Source of the DNA: Marivita sp.
GTDB taxonomy: Bacteria; Pseudomonadota; Alphaproteobacteria; Rhodobacterales; Rhodobacteraceae
Assembly (NCBI RefSeq): GCF_020055675.1
Contig: NZ_JAIPUS010000010.1
Coordinates: 1 to 64,000 of the forward strand
Reading direction: 5' to 3'
Length of the DNA stretch: 64,000 bases
Shown here: positions 24,925-34,326 of the stretch, piece after piece
How positions within the stretch are numbered: position 1 is the first letter of the stretch
How the letters are laid out: each line of letters opens with the position of its first letter
Translations under genes and position numbers: made by a program
Notes under the pieces: model-generated
What the model saw: the letters and a program-made list of their open reading frames with translations, nothing else
What the model was told of the DNA's origin: nothing
Databases searched by the model: none

Positions 24925-26148
24925 CTAATCTCCGCAGCGTATTTCGGAAATTGCGCGAATACCCGACAATCGGTCAAGTGTATCGCGCATACGTCGCGCT
25001 CGTGTGCCGCGCTGTACCAGAGGTTCGGATCGCAGTTCACGTCCGAATATCCCGCCGGTATGGCGCCAATAGCCCGCGTCTGTAAACGAAACCTGATGAA
25101 ACCTCGCATCAAGCCTGTAGTCAAAGACGCTCACCCGGTGCCCGCTTTCGATCAAGGACCGGAGCTTTGCCGTGTCCGCCGGTCGTGACAGGTAGACATC
25201 GCGCCCGGTCTGTTTCGGTGCTTCCGGTACCGCATCTTTCGGGTCTGGAAACTCCCGCGGCATCACGGCGGGCCGCTGCAATCCTGCATCATACCCGCGG
25301 CGCAGGTCGCGGATCAGGCGATAGGCCGTGTCCGGCCCGAGCGCACCGGAGTGCATGTGCCGCAAAAGCCAATTCCGCCGGTCCAGAAGAAACATGTCGC
25401 GCGCCTCTTGCGCGACTGCGTCCGGGCAATGCTTTGCATGAAACACCGCTGCCGAGGCCGCGATCTCGAACACGCTTCGCGGCGTCCGGTCGGCGCCTCT
25501 GAAGGCGCTTTCCCCGTTGGCGTGGTGAACCACAGCGCTGGGCACGAACATCGTGGCCCCGCCGGCGCGCGCAAGGCGCAAGGTCAGATCCGTTTCGTCA
25601 AGGTAGAACGCAAAGCGTTCGTCAAAGCCGGCCTGGTCGACCAGACAATCCCGGCGGATCGCCATATTGGTGCCGTGCAATCGCGGATACCGGTCGTCTG
25701 ACAAGGTCACGGGTCCCGGGGCGGTCGCGTCCAGCGCCAGCGGATATGATCGCCCGAAAACATCAACGCGGGACGCAGCCTGCTGTACGGAGATCCCGTT
25801 CCGGCCAAGCGTCGTGCCCCCGGCCTGCGCCACGTCTGGATCGTCAAAAACCCTTGCAAGATGGGCCAGCCATGTCGGTTCGGGCACGGCATCATCGTCG
25901 ATAAAGGCCACCACCGCGCCGCGCGCCATCGAAACGCCCAAGTTGCGGGCCGCCGAGATATTGGGCCGATCAAATTCGTGGACGGCAATGCCGCCCATCT
26001 TTCGCGCCACGCTTGCCCCGTCGGGGCAGGCAACGACCCGGATCTCCAGGCGCGGATAGTCCAACTGGCCTAATGCGAGCAGGCACCGCCGCAGCCATTT
26101 CGGTCGATTGCGACTGACAACGATCACGCTGATCGGGAGGGCCGCCAT
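24925..26148 (-). CDS. GT2-family glycosyltransferase
   Basis: A 407-residue protein with a GT-A domain. Seen: ISVIVVSRNRPKWLRRCLLAL at the N-terminus, ISAARNLGVSMARG near 65, FIDDDAVPEP (DxD motif) near 83, and LHGTNMAIRR with DETDLTLRLARAGG, typical of GT2 polysaccharide enzymes. The last 150 residues are not recognised and include basic stretches. It follows the CysQ-type gene by 8 nt and precedes galU by 124 bp, so it may form a separate two-gene unit with CysQ. Confidence 0.88.
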   Translation of the reverse strand: MAALPISVIVVSRNRPKWLRRCLLALGQLDYPRLEIRVVACPDGASVARKMGGIAVHEFDRPNISAARNLGVSMARGAVVAFIDDDAVPEPTWLAHLARVFDDPDVAQAGGTTLGRNGISVQQAASRVDVFGRSYPLALDATAPGPVTLSDDRYPRLHGTNMAIRRDCLVDQAGFDERFAFYLDETDLTLRLARAGGATMFVPSAVVHHANGESAFRGADRTPRSVFEIAASAAVFHAKHCPDAVAQEARDMFLLDRRNWLLRHMHSGALGPDTAYRLIRDLRRGYDAGLQRPAVMPREFPDPKDAVPEAPKQTGRDVYLSRPADTAKLRSLIESGHRVSVFDYRLDARFHQVSFTDAGYWRHTGGIFGRELRSEPLVQRGTRARRMRDTLDRLSGIRAISEIRCGD

Positions 26149-26156
26149 CCCGCGTG

Positions 26157-26954
26157 TCAGGCGGCAGACAGGTCGATGCCCGGGGCCGCTGCAACGAAGA
26201 ACGGGTTGGAGAATGTCGGCTTGCCATAGGTCAATGCCTGCAAATCATCCAGCCGCAGCACCTTGCCGCCGGCCCCGTTCAGGACAGCATGGCCGGCCGC
26301 CGTATCCCATTCCATCGTCCGGCCCAGCCGGGGATAGAAATCCGCCTCTCCCGTCGCGACAAGACAGAACTTGAGCGACGATCCCGCGCTCTTGCTGTCC
26401 TTCACCGGGTAGCGGTTGATGTAATCATCCGTTGCCTGATCGCGATGAGACTTCGACGCGACCACCATCAGCGCGCCGGTATCGGGGTCCGATACATGAA
26501 TCGTCGTCTGCACCCCGACCGTGGCTTTCGCAAGATCGCCGGTTTCCTCGACGCTCTGCCCATGCGCGTCTGTATAGAACAACCGTCCCTTGGCGGGGGC
26601 ATAGACAACACCGCGCGTCGGCACGCCGTTTTCGACCAGCGCGATATTGACCGTGAAATCACCTCTGCGCTGGATGAATTCCTTGGTGCCGTCCAGAGGA
26701 TCGACGATCAGGAAGTCGCGGACATCCTGATCATGCGTCTCCGACTGTTCCTCGGTCACAAGCGCGATCTCCGGAAAGGCCGCGCGCAACCCGGCAGAGA
26801 TCAGCGCATCCGCCGCCTCGTCGGCTTCGGTTACCGGGCTTTCGTCGGACTTGGCGCGTATATCGAAGTCATCGGCATGGTAAATCTCCATGATCCTGTC
26901 GCCTGCCTCAAGCGCAAGCCTGCGCAATGTGTGCATCAGTGCATCATGGTCCAT
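26157..26954 (-). CDS. cysQ: 3'(2'),5'-bisphosphate nucleotidase (CysQ type)
   Basis: A 265-residue inositol-monophosphatase-fold enzyme that hydrolyses 3'-phosphoadenosine 5'-phosphate (PAP) to AMP. Seen: VTEEQSE (metal Glu), VDPLDGTKEFIQRRGDFTVN and WDTAAGHAVL, the metal-binding set. The DPLDGTKEF wording is closer to CysQ than to inositol phosphatases. PAP is the by-product of every PAPS-dependent sulfation, so its location beside glycosyltransferases, in a locus that ends with a sulfotransferase, is meaningful. GAGGA precedes the ATG by 9 nt. Confidence 0.92.
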   Translation of the reverse strand: MDHDALMHTLRRLALEAGDRIMEIYHADDFDIRAKSDESPVTEADEAADALISAGLRAAFPEIALVTEEQSETHDQDVRDFLIVDPLDGTKEFIQRRGDFTVNIALVENGVPTRGVVYAPAKGRLFYTDAHGQSVEETGDLAKATVGVQTTIHVSDPDTGALMVVASKSHRDQATDDYINRYPVKDSKSAGSSLKFCLVATGEADFYPRLGRTMEWDTAAGHAVLNGAGGKVLRLDDLQALTYGKPTFSNPFFVAAAPGIDLSAA

Positions 26955-27078
26955 GGCAATCTGTCCTCGCGTCGATTGATTTGAAAGCGCGTGTCTTTTA
27001 TCGTCTGCTTAACAAATGTCCGCAACAACAGTCAGACAGGTTGGCGCAAATCGTGGACAGAGGCAGAGGCAGGCACAG
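26955..27078. promoter_or_regulatory. Divergent promoter region between cysQ and the ABC-2 permease
   Basis: A 124 bp gap between outward-facing genes; relatively AT-rich around 26985-27015. It should carry the promoters for the CysQ-GT2 unit and for the permease. No specific box can be assigned by eye. Confidence 0.45.
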
Positions 27079-27909
27079 ATGTTCCAGAAATCGGCTCCGA
27101 GCAACCGGGCGGCTTCGGCTGTAAATATCCTCGAACTCATCTACCATGATACGGTCCGATCCATTCGCAAGACCCATGGCAATGCGTTCATGTCCATCGC
27201 GATCAGCGTTTTCCAGTCGCTGATGTTCGTTCTCTTCTTCTATGTCATGTTCAGCATAATGGGTCTCAAGGGATTGGCGCTGCGCGGGGATTTCGTGATT
27301 TTCCTGCTGACCGGCATCTTCATGTTCATGACTCACAACAAGGCGGTTGGTGCGGTTCTGGGGAGCGAAGGACCGGCCAGCCCGATGTTGCAGCACGCGC
27401 CCATGAACACCGTGATCTCGATCATCTCCGGCATGCTCTCGACGCTGTATATCCAGGTTCTTGCGATGTTCTTCATCCTGTTTGTCTACGATGTCGCGAT
27501 CAATCCCAATGTGCTCAATGAAATCGTCGATCCGCCGCGGGTCATGGGCATGTTGCTTCTGTCCTGGTTCTCGGGGGGCGCGATCGGGTTGGTATTCCTC
27601 GCGCTGAAGCCGTGGCTGCCCGGTCTGACAGGCACGCTCTCCACCCTTTACAAACGCGCGAACATGATCGCCTCTGGCAAGATGTTCGTGGCAAACCAGT
27701 TGCCCAGCACCATGATCGCCATTTTCGACTGGAATCCCTTGTTCCATACAATCGATCAGGCGCGGGGGTTTGCCTTTATAAATTACGCGCCGCGCTACAC
27801 CGATTGGCACTACGTGATGTACCTGTCCCTGACCTTGCTGATGGTCGGGCTGATGGGCGAATTCTACACGCGCAAACACGCCTCTGCGTCGTGGTCGGCC
27901 CGGCGCTGA
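27079..27909 (+). CDS. ABC-2 type polysaccharide export permease (KpsM/Wzm-like)
   Basis: A 276-residue integral membrane protein with about six hydrophobic segments (around 36-60, 68-86, 112-140, 150-170, 235-262). It ends with the GEFYTRKHAS type of tail found in capsule exporters. AGG lies 5 nt before ATG 27079; an in-frame upstream extension to 27016 lacks a site. Such permeases pair with an ATPase (KpsT/Wzt), but none is beside it here, so the partner must be encoded elsewhere. Divergence from cysQ links it to the glycan locus. Confidence 0.84.
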   Translation: MFQKSAPSNRAASAVNILELIYHDTVRSIRKTHGNAFMSIAISVFQSLMFVLFFYVMFSIMGLKGLALRGDFVIFLLTGIFMFMTHNKAVGAVLGSEGPASPMLQHAPMNTVISIISGMLSTLYIQVLAMFFILFVYDVAINPNVLNEIVDPPRVMGMLLLSWFSGGAIGLVFLALKPWLPGLTGTLSTLYKRANMIASGKMFVANQLPSTMIAIFDWNPLFHTIDQARGFAFINYAPRYTDWHYVMYLSLTLLMVGLMGEFYTRKHASASWSARR

Positions 27910-28512
27910 TCAGGTCACGACCCGCAGGGTCAGATTGATTCGCCCGCCCTTCGGCAAGAGCGTCGAACTGCCGGCGCGCACGCGATCGATTCCATGGAAG
28001 GCGCGACGCGCGTCTCCGGCCATGACCACCACATCGCCGGACCCGAGCCAGAGCGACTCCGTCTTGCCGCCCCGCGTGGTATTGCCCATACGGAACAAGG
28101 CCTCGTCGCCCAGCGATATGGACAGCACCGGCTGGGCCATGTCCGCTTCATCGCTGTCCTGATGCATCCCCATCTTGGCCGTGTCGTCATACCAGTTGAT
28201 CAAGCAACACTCCGGCGCACGTGCCTCGGGCACCAAGGCGCGCCAGACCTGCGTCACACTGGTGGGGATCGGCGGCCAAGCCAAGCCCGACGGATGTTCC
28301 GTTTCGTAGCGGTAGCCTTTGCGGTCGGTCACCCAACCAAAGTCCCCTGCCGCACTCATCCGCACGGACATCGGCTTGCCGCGCGGCGTCACGGGCTGAA
28401 CCAACGGCGCCTGAGCCAGGCATTTGCGCAGGTCCGCGACGATGGCGGCCTGTTCCCCGGCATCCAGATACCCTGGATGAATCTCGAACCCTCGGATGGA
28501 TAACACGGTCAT
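27910..28512 (-). CDS. alkB: AlkB-type Fe(II)/2-oxoglutarate DNA repair dioxygenase
   Basis: A 200-residue enzyme removing methyl groups from 1-methyladenine and 3-methylcytosine in DNA. Seen: the iron ligands in MGMHQDSDEADM (His-x-Asp) and AFHGIDRV (His), the substrate-loop stretch CLINWYDD, and the terminal RINLTLR with the Arg pair for 2-oxoglutarate. ATG 28512 gives the standard N-terminus; the open frame upstream to 28569 is probably not translated. It is the second alkylation-repair gene in the window, after the Ada-like gene, and is convergent with the permease with no gap. Confidence 0.92.
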   Translation of the reverse strand: MTVLSIRGFEIHPGYLDAGEQAAIVADLRKCLAQAPLVQPVTPRGKPMSVRMSAAGDFGWVTDRKGYRYETEHPSGLAWPPIPTSVTQVWRALVPEARAPECCLINWYDDTAKMGMHQDSDEADMAQPVLSISLGDEALFRMGNTTRGGKTESLWLGSGDVVVMAGDARRAFHGIDRVRAGSSTLLPKGGRINLTLRVVT

Positions 28513-28582
28513 TTTGCCAGAATAATCCGCCCGGTCCCGGAATACACACCGAAATTTTAAGAAAATCACCCTAGCAGCGACG

Positions 28583-28611
28583 CTTGCAGGCGTCCCGATG
28601 CCTCCTTATAT
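28583..28611 (+). promoter_or_regulatory. RpoH-type heat-shock promoter of dnaK
   Basis: CTTG at 28583-28586, an 18 nt spacer, then CTTATAT at 28605-28611. This fits the alphaproteobacterial sigma32 pattern (CTTG, 17-18 nt, CYTATNT). It lies about 110 nt upstream of the dnaK ATG, in the gap that dnaK shares with the divergent alkB gene. Confidence 0.72.
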
Positions 28612-28722
28612 ACCGACCGGACCCGCTGGACGAACACGGCCAGTGGAATGAAATGCGGGGCGGGATGCCGGAATGGGTCTTCGTCTCGTGACATCGCCTT
28701 GAGAAATGAAGGGATCGAAAAA

Positions 28723-30648
28723 ATGGCCAAAGTGATTGGTATTGACCTCGGTACAACGAACAGCTGCATTGCGATCATGGACGGGTCGCAGCCGCGTGTG
28801 ATCGAAAATGCGGAAGGGACGCGCACAACACCCTCCATCGTCGCGTTCACCGACGACGAGCGCCTTGTCGGCCAGCCGGCAAAGCGTCAGGCTGTCACCA
28901 ACCCCGAAAACACCGTCTTCGGCGTCAAGCGCCTGATCGGTCGTCGCAACGATGACCCGGATCTGGCCAAGGACCGCAAGAACATGCCGTTCGAAGTGAT
29001 CGACGGCGGCAATGGCGACGCATGGGTGCGCGCCAAGGGGGAAAAATACAGCCCCTCCCAGATTTCCGCCTTCATCCTGCAGAAGATGAAGGAAACTGCC
29101 GAGAGCTATCTTGGTGAAGAAGTGGATCAGGCCGTTATTACCGTGCCTGCCTATTTCAACGACGCCCAGCGTCAGGCCACCAAGGACGCGGGCAAGATTG
29201 CCGGCCTCGAAGTGCTGCGGATCATCAACGAACCGACAGCCGCCGCGCTGGCCTACGGTCTCGACAAGAAAGAATCCCGCACCATCGCGGTCTATGACCT
29301 CGGCGGCGGTACATTTGACGTGACCATCCTCGAAATCGACGATGGCCTGTTCGAAGTGAAATCCACCAACGGCGACACCTTCCTGGGTGGTGAAGATTTC
29401 GATATGCGGATCGTCAATTACCTCGCGGACGAGTTCAAGAAAGAGAACGGCGTCGACCTGACGCAAGACAAGATGGCGCTCCAGCGTCTCAAGGAAGCGG
29501 CGGAAAAGGCCAAGATCGAACTGTCCAGCTCCAGCCAGACAGAGATCAACCAGCCCTTCATCTCGATGGACGGAAAAACCGGCCAGCCGCTTCACATGGT
29601 CATGAAACTGACCCGCGCCAAGCTGGAAAGTCTCGTGGGCGATCTCATCAAATCCTCGATGAAGCCGTGCCAGGCCGCGCTGAAAGATGCCGGTCTCAAG
29701 ACCGACGATATCGACGAGGTGGTTCTCGTCGGCGGCATGACCCGCATGCCGAAAGTAAGCGAGGAAGTGACCAAATTCTTCGGCAAGGAGCCGCACAAGG
29801 GTGTGAACCCCGATGAGGTTGTGGCGCTCGGCGCGGCCATTCAGGCCGGCGTCCTGCAAGGTGACGTCAAGGATGTTGTCCTGCTCGACGTGACCCCGCT
29901 GTCGCTCGGTATCGAAACGCTGGGTGGCGTGTTTACCCGCCTGATCGATCGCAACACCACGATCCCGACCAAGAAGAGCCAGATCTTCTCGACAGCCGAA
30001 GACAACCAGAACGCGGTGACCATCCGGGTCTTTCAGGGTGAGCGTGAAATGGCGACCGACAACAAGATGCTCGGTCAGTTCAACCTTGAGGAAATTCCGC
30101 CCGCACCGCGCGGCATGCCGCAGATCGAGGTGACCTTCGACATCGACGCAAACGGCATTGTCTCTGTTTCGGCCAAGGACAAGGGCACGAACAAGGAACA
30201 GAAGATCACGATCCAAGCCTCTGGTGGTTTGTCGGAAGACGACATCGAAAAGATGGTTCAGGACGCCGAGCAGAACGCGGAATCCGACAAGGAACGCCGG
30301 GAGATGGTCGAGGCGCGCAACCAGGCCGAAAGCATCATCCACTCGACCGAGAAATCGGTGGAAGAGCATGGCGACAAGGTCGATCCGACCACGGTCGAAG
30401 CGATCGAACTGGCCATTGCTTCGCTCAAGGATGATCTGGAGGATGAAAAATCCACTGCCGAGAAGATCAAATCCGGCATCCAGAACGTGACCGAATCCGC
30501 GATGAAGCTGGGCGAGGCGATTTACAAGGCGCAGCAGGACGAGGGCGGCGATACCGAAGCCCCTGCTGCGGACACTTCGGAGGGTGGCGACGATGATACG
30601 ATCGTCGACGCGGACTTCGAAGATATCGACGAAGACAAGCGCGCCTGA
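28723..30648 (+). CDS. dnaK: Molecular chaperone DnaK (Hsp70)
   Basis: A 641-residue Hsp70. Seen: [18 protein letters not shown] at the N-terminus, [16 protein letters not shown] near 195 and [12 protein letters not shown] near 335 (ATPase signatures), the substrate domain with [18 protein letters not shown], and an acidic C-terminal tail. ATG 28723 has GAAGGGA 8 nt upstream; earlier in-frame codons are not used. Followed by dnaJ 78 nt later. The RpoH-type promoter upstream fits heat induction. Confidence 0.98.
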   Translation: MAKVIGIDLGTTNSCIAIMDGSQPRVIENAEGTRTTPSIVAFTDDERLVGQPAKRQAVTNPENTVFGVKRLIGRRNDDPDLAKDRKNMPFEVIDGGNGDAWVRAKGEKYSPSQISAFILQKMKETAESYLGEEVDQAVITVPAYFNDAQRQATKDAGKIAGLEVLRIINEPTAAALAYGLDKKESRTIAVYDLGGGTFDVTILEIDDGLFEVKSTNGDTFLGGEDFDMRIVNYLADEFKKENGVDLTQDKMALQRLKEAAEKAKIELSSSSQTEINQPFISMDGKTGQPLHMVMKLTRAKLESLVGDLIKSSMKPCQAALKDAGLKTDDIDEVVLVGGMTRMPKVSEEVTKFFGKEPHKGVNPDEVVALGAAIQAGVLQGDVKDVVLLDVTPLSLGIETLGGVFTRLIDRNTTIPTKKSQIFSTAEDNQNAVTIRVFQGEREMATDNKMLGQFNLEEIPPAPRGMPQIEVTFDIDANGIVSVSAKDKGTNKEQKITIQASGGLSEDDIEKMVQDAEQNAESDKERREMVEARNQAESIIHSTEKSVEEHGDKVDPTTVEAIELAIASLKDDLEDEKSTAEKIKSGIQNVTESAMKLGEAIYKAQQDEGGDTEAPAADTSEGGDDDTIVDADFEDIDEDKRA

Positions 30649-30673
30649 GGAATATTCAGGAGGAACCGATAAG

Positions 30674-30703
30674 GGGCCGGTCCGGACGCCGGGCCGGCCC
30701 TTT
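30674..30703 (+). terminator. Hairpin between dnaK and dnaJ
   Basis: A 7 bp GC stem GGGCCGG (30674-30680) with CCGGCCC (30694-30700) and TTT after it. With dnaJ starting 24 nt later, it may act as a partial terminator that lowers dnaJ relative to dnaK, or protect the dnaK mRNA end. Confidence 0.5.
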
Positions 30704-30726
30704 ACGTTCTGGTGAAGGAGGGCATG

Positions 30727-31884
30727 ATGTCCAAACGTGACTATTACGATGTGCTCGGCCTGTCCAAAGGTGCCTCGGCGGATGAAATCAAGAAAGCCTA
30801 CCGCAAGAAGGCAAAAGAGCTGCATCCCGATCGCAACGCGGACAATCCCGAGGCCGAAACCCAGTTCAAAGAGGCGAACGAAGCCTACGAAGTTCTCAAG
30901 GATGACGACAAGAAGGCGGCCTATGACCGCTATGGCCATGCGGCTTTCGAAGGCGGCATGGGCGGCGGTGGCCGGCCCGGTGGCGGCTTTGGCGGCGCAC
31001 AGGGGCAGGGCGACTTCGCCAGTGCCTTCTCCGATGTGTTCGACGATCTCTTCGGCGATTTCATGGGCGGACAACGTGCGGGCGGCCGCCAGCGCGCATC
31101 CCGCGGTGCGGATCTGCGCTACAACATGCGCATCACGTTGGAAGACGCCCATCAGGGGTTGCAAAAGACCATACAGGTGCCGACTTCGGTCCAATGTGAT
31201 GCGTGTTCGGGGTCGGGGGCCGAAGGTGGGGCAGAACCCACAACCTGCCCGACCTGTTCCGGTATGGGCAAGGTCCGCGCGACCCAGGGGTTTTTCACGG
31301 TCGAACGCACCTGCCCGACCTGTTCCGGTCTCGGCCAGACGATCAAGAATCCCTGCAAGGTTTGCAGCGGGGCGGGGCGTGTCCAGAAAGAACGGGCGCT
31401 GTCGGTCAACATCCCTAAAGGGGTTGAAACCGGTACCCGCATCCGGCTTGCCGGAGAGGGAGAAGCCGGTCTGCGCGGCGGCCCACCGGGGGATCTCTAT
31501 ATCTTCATCGAAGTGGCGCAGCACGACCTCTTCGATCGCGACGGCGCGCATCTGCACTGCCGGGTGCCCGTTTCGATGATCGTCGCTGCGCTTGGCGGCA
31601 ATATCGAGGTGCCCAGCATCGACGGTGGCCGCAGCCGGGTCGCCATCCCTGCGGGCAGCCAGTCCGGCCGCCAGATGAGGTTGCGTGGCAAGGGCATGCC
31701 CGCGTTGCGCGGTCAGGGTTCCGGCGACATGTTCATCGAACTGGCAGTGGAGACCCCGGTCAACCTGACGTCCAAGCAGAAAGACCTGCTGCGTGAATTC
31801 GAAGAGCTGAGCGAAGACAACAACCCTGAATCGAAGAGCTTTTTCAAATCCGTGAAGGGTTTCTGGGATTCCATGAAAGGCTGA
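30727..31884 (+). CDS. dnaJ: Chaperone DnaJ (Hsp40)
   Basis: A 385-residue type I J-protein. The J-domain (1-70) has HPDRNADNP for DnaK activation. Then comes a Gly/Phe-rich linker (about 76-120), four zinc-finger repeats of the CxxCxGxG type ([32 protein letters not shown]) at about 157-215, and the client-binding C-terminus. ATG 30727 has AGGAGG 5 nt upstream; the ATG at 30724 is too close and the GTG at 30712 overlaps the site. It partners DnaK and is co-transcribed with it. Confidence 0.97.
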   Translation: MSKRDYYDVLGLSKGASADEIKKAYRKKAKELHPDRNADNPEAETQFKEANEAYEVLKDDDKKAAYDRYGHAAFEGGMGGGGRPGGGFGGAQGQGDFASAFSDVFDDLFGDFMGGQRAGGRQRASRGADLRYNMRITLEDAHQGLQKTIQVPTSVQCDACSGSGAEGGAEPTTCPTCSGMGKVRATQGFFTVERTCPTCSGLGQTIKNPCKVCSGAGRVQKERALSVNIPKGVETGTRIRLAGEGEAGLRGGPPGDLYIFIEVAQHDLFDRDGAHLHCRVPVSMIVAALGGNIEVPSIDGGRSRVAIPAGSQSGRQMRLRGKGMPALRGQGSGDMFIELAVETPVNLTSKQKDLLREFEELSEDNNPESKSFFKSVKGFWDSMKG

Positions 31885-31888
31885 GCCG

Positions 31889-31922
31889 ATGGCCCCGCGA
31901 TCTGCGGGGCCATTAGCGTTTC
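31889..31922 (+). terminator. Intrinsic terminator after dnaJ
   Basis: A perfect 10 bp stem ATGGCCCCGC/GCGGGGCCAT (31889-31898 with 31904-31913), a 5 nt loop and then tagcgtttcg. The T-tract is broken but the stem is strong. It lies 4 nt after the dnaJ stop and 30 nt before radC. Confidence 0.78.
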
Positions 31923-31951
31923 GTTAAGCCCCTCGCGCGCATGATGCGCAG

Positions 31952-32722
31952 ATGGCGCTCGATCCTCCCCCCTCCCAACGATCCCTGTTCGAAATGGCGG
32001 CGGTGGCCCCGGCGCCGCCTGCGGCCAAGGCTGACAGGTCAGACAGGCAACCGCCTTATGTCGCGGGGCACCGTCAGCGCCTGCGGGACCGTTTCATGGA
32101 CGGCGGCGCAGACGCCTTGCCCGATTACGAACTGCTGGAACTGGTGCTGTTTCAATCGCTCAAAAACGGCGATGTGAAACCGCTTGCGCATCGGCTGATC
32201 AAGACGTTCGGCGATTTCAACGGCGTGCTGTCCGCCTCTGTTGAACGATTGAAAGACGTAGAGGGCGTCGGGCCCAGGATCGCCTGTGACCTGAAATTGA
32301 TCGAAGCGGCAACCCACCGTATGTCGCGCGGCCGGGTGCTCAAACGGCCGGTGATTTCAAGCTGGGCGGCCCTGCTGGAATATTGCCGCGTGACCATGTC
32401 CCACCGCGAAACCGAACTGTTCCGCATCCTCTTCCTCGATCTCAAGAACATCCTGATTGCCGACGAAATCCAATCCACTGGCACGGTCAATCATGTCCCC
32501 GTTTACCCGCGCGAAGTGGTCAAACGGGGCCTGGAACTCAACGCGTCCGCGCTGATCCTTGTCCACAACCACCCATCTGGCGATCCAACACCGTCCAGCG
32601 CCGATATCGACATGACCGACCAGATAGCCCGCGCCTGCGACACGGTCGGTATCGTGATACATGACCACCTTGTCGTCGGAAAATCGAGCGAGGTAAGCTT
32701 CAAATCCGAAGGCTATCTGTAA
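31952..32722 (+). CDS. radC: RadC-type JAB domain protein (UPF0758)
   Basis: A 256-residue protein. The N-terminal half has a helix-hairpin-helix (LKDVEGVGPRIACDLKLIEA). The C-terminal half is a JAMM/JAB metalloprotease-like domain with HNHPSGDPTPSSADIDMTD, which carries the metal His and Asp residues, and an upstream Glu. The early role in DNA repair was withdrawn, and the true function of RadC is still open. It stands alone between the dnaJ terminator and a convergent gene. Confidence 0.93.
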   Translation: MALDPPPSQRSLFEMAAVAPAPPAAKADRSDRQPPYVAGHRQRLRDRFMDGGADALPDYELLELVLFQSLKNGDVKPLAHRLIKTFGDFNGVLSASVERLKDVEGVGPRIACDLKLIEAATHRMSRGRVLKRPVISSWAALLEYCRVTMSHRETELFRILFLDLKNILIADEIQSTGTVNHVPVYPREVVKRGLELNASALILVHNHPSGDPTPSSADIDMTDQIARACDTVGIVIHDHLVVGKSSEVSFKSEGYL

Positions 32723-32745
32723 GGCATGTCGCGTAAAATCGGAGC

Positions 32746-34305
32746 CTACCTCACCCAAACCTCGACCCTGCGGTTCACCTGCCGACCCCAACGCGCGTTG
32801 TCACAGGCCATGGGCATCGCCTCACCAAAGGCATCCGTGGAAAACTGCACATGCGACAGATGCGAGGCCTCTACCTCCGCTTCGATCGCCTGCCGCACCG
32901 CTTGTGCGCGCCGGGCAGCGATCTCCAGATTGCCCGTCGCTGGCCCCTGGCCGTCGGAAAAGCCGACAAAGATCATCTGACGCCCGTCATAGACGCCGGC
33001 TTCCACCGCATGGGCCAATTGTTGAACGTTCGACCGCGATTGCGCATCGAGCCGCGCTGCGCCCGGTTCGAACCGGAAAGAGGTCGACAACCGCCGCAAC
33101 GGGGTCAGCGTCCCGACCATCCGCTTCAATTCGGCCAGCCCATCCGGCCCGTCGGCCACACGGATCGCATTGGCGAAGCGGTCGCCCTGGGCATTCAGCG
33201 CGATCTCCTCGGGCGCCTGGTCGACGAACCCGGCGCGCCTCGTGATGATCTGGGCGGGCCCCGTTCGCGTGTAAGACAGGAAATCGCGCGCCAGCTTGGG
33301 CAACCGCCGGGCCGGGACATAAAGGAACATCGGCGCGGTCAGCGGGTAATCCTCGGTCTTGATCGACAGGCGATTGGCGCGCAGCTTGAACGCGCAGGGT
33401 CCGGTCAGCGCCAATGGCTTGCTGTTTCCGATCTCGGAAAAGCTCGCCACCCCGATACCAAGCTGGTCGCCCGCGACCGCTTGCGCCAGCGCGGTATTGG
33501 TCCTGTGGCGCTCCACGGTGTCGGCAAGCGTCAGGCGCGCCGGCTTGAGAACCCGATCTTCCACCGCCTGTGCGATCCCGGACTGCGCATCGCGCAGATG
33601 GAGCGTGATCGGCGCATCCGGTCCATCCAATGTGCGCCAATTGTCGATCTCGCCGGACAGAATGCGCGACAGGTCGGATACCGATATCGCGGAGACCGGG
33701 TTCACCGGCGACACGATCACCGTCATCGCATCAAGCGCCAGAACCCGGCTGCGGTTTACATCGTCCAACTGGCCCAGCCCGACTTCGGCGGCCAATGCCA
33801 GTTCACCACGCCGAATCTCGCGCAGGGCCATGACAAGATCCGCCTCGTCTGCCAGAAGATCGGCGAACCCCTCATCGGTACTCGACACGCGAAACTGGAA
33901 GCGCCCAACGATTGTGGCGTCATCCCTGCGGGACAGGACATATTCGAAATGGGCTGAATCCTGCGTGATCCGCTCCGCCCGTAACCCGTTTTGCAGGGCG
34001 AACCCTTCAACCAGCGCGGGCATCAGCACGTCGCCAATGGTTGATGAGCCGGAAATGGAAAGCTGCGCGACGAAATCTGTCAGCGACGGGCATCCCGGCC
34101 CGTCGCATTGAACCCCCGATCCATCGACCGTCAGTTCGCCGTATTGCGTCTCGACCCGGTAGAATTGCCCGTCAAAGCCCAAGAGCGTGCCCGACAATTC
34201 GATCGCCCCATCGCGCGAGGTCAAGGTGATATCATCTGCCCCGGCTGCGGCGCAGGTTACACCGAGAAAAAGTGCGGCCCAGAGCGCCGCACGGAGATGT
34301 TTCAT
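32746..34305 (-). CDS. Periplasmic PstS-like substrate-binding protein fused to an OmpA domain
   Basis: A 519-residue exported protein. Order: signal peptide (1-23), a short N-terminal domain (about 25-75, with two Cys in QCDGPGCPS), a phosphate-type binding-protein domain (about 80-350, starting LSISGSSTIGDVLMPAL and containing MTVIVSPVNPVSAISV), then an OmpA-like peptidoglycan-binding domain (about 400-519, FRFEPGAARLDAQSRSN, ending NRRVEVWVR). A binding protein tethered to the wall suggests sensing or scavenging (phosphate or another oxyanion) rather than simple delivery. No ABC permease or ATPase is adjacent. A secreted protein of unknown function follows upstream on the same strand. Confidence 0.85.
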   Translation of the reverse strand: MKHLRAALWAALFLGVTCAAAGADDITLTSRDGAIELSGTLLGFDGQFYRVETQYGELTVDGSGVQCDGPGCPSLTDFVAQLSISGSSTIGDVLMPALVEGFALQNGLRAERITQDSAHFEYVLSRRDDATIVGRFQFRVSSTDEGFADLLADEADLVMALREIRRGELALAAEVGLGQLDDVNRSRVLALDAMTVIVSPVNPVSAISVSDLSRILSGEIDNWRTLDGPDAPITLHLRDAQSGIAQAVEDRVLKPARLTLADTVERHRTNTALAQAVAGDQLGIGVASFSEIGNSKPLALTGPCAFKLRANRLSIKTEDYPLTAPMFLYVPARRLPKLARDFLSYTRTGPAQIITRRAGFVDQAPEEIALNAQGDRFANAIRVADGPDGLAELKRMVGTLTPLRRLSTSFRFEPGAARLDAQSRSNVQQLAHAVEAGVYDGRQMIFVGFSDGQGPATGNLEIAARRAQAVRQAIEAEVEASHLSHVQFSTDAFGEAMPMACDNARWGRQVNRRVEVWVR

Positions 34306-34326
34306 GAAGAGCCTCGAACCCGCCGC

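Noticed and set aside
28606-31557. A 983-codon open frame on the minus strand opposite dnaK and dnaJ.
   Set aside because: Its length comes from the codon bias of the two highly conserved chaperone genes on the other strand. The translation resembles no protein, and dnaK-dnaJ are certain.
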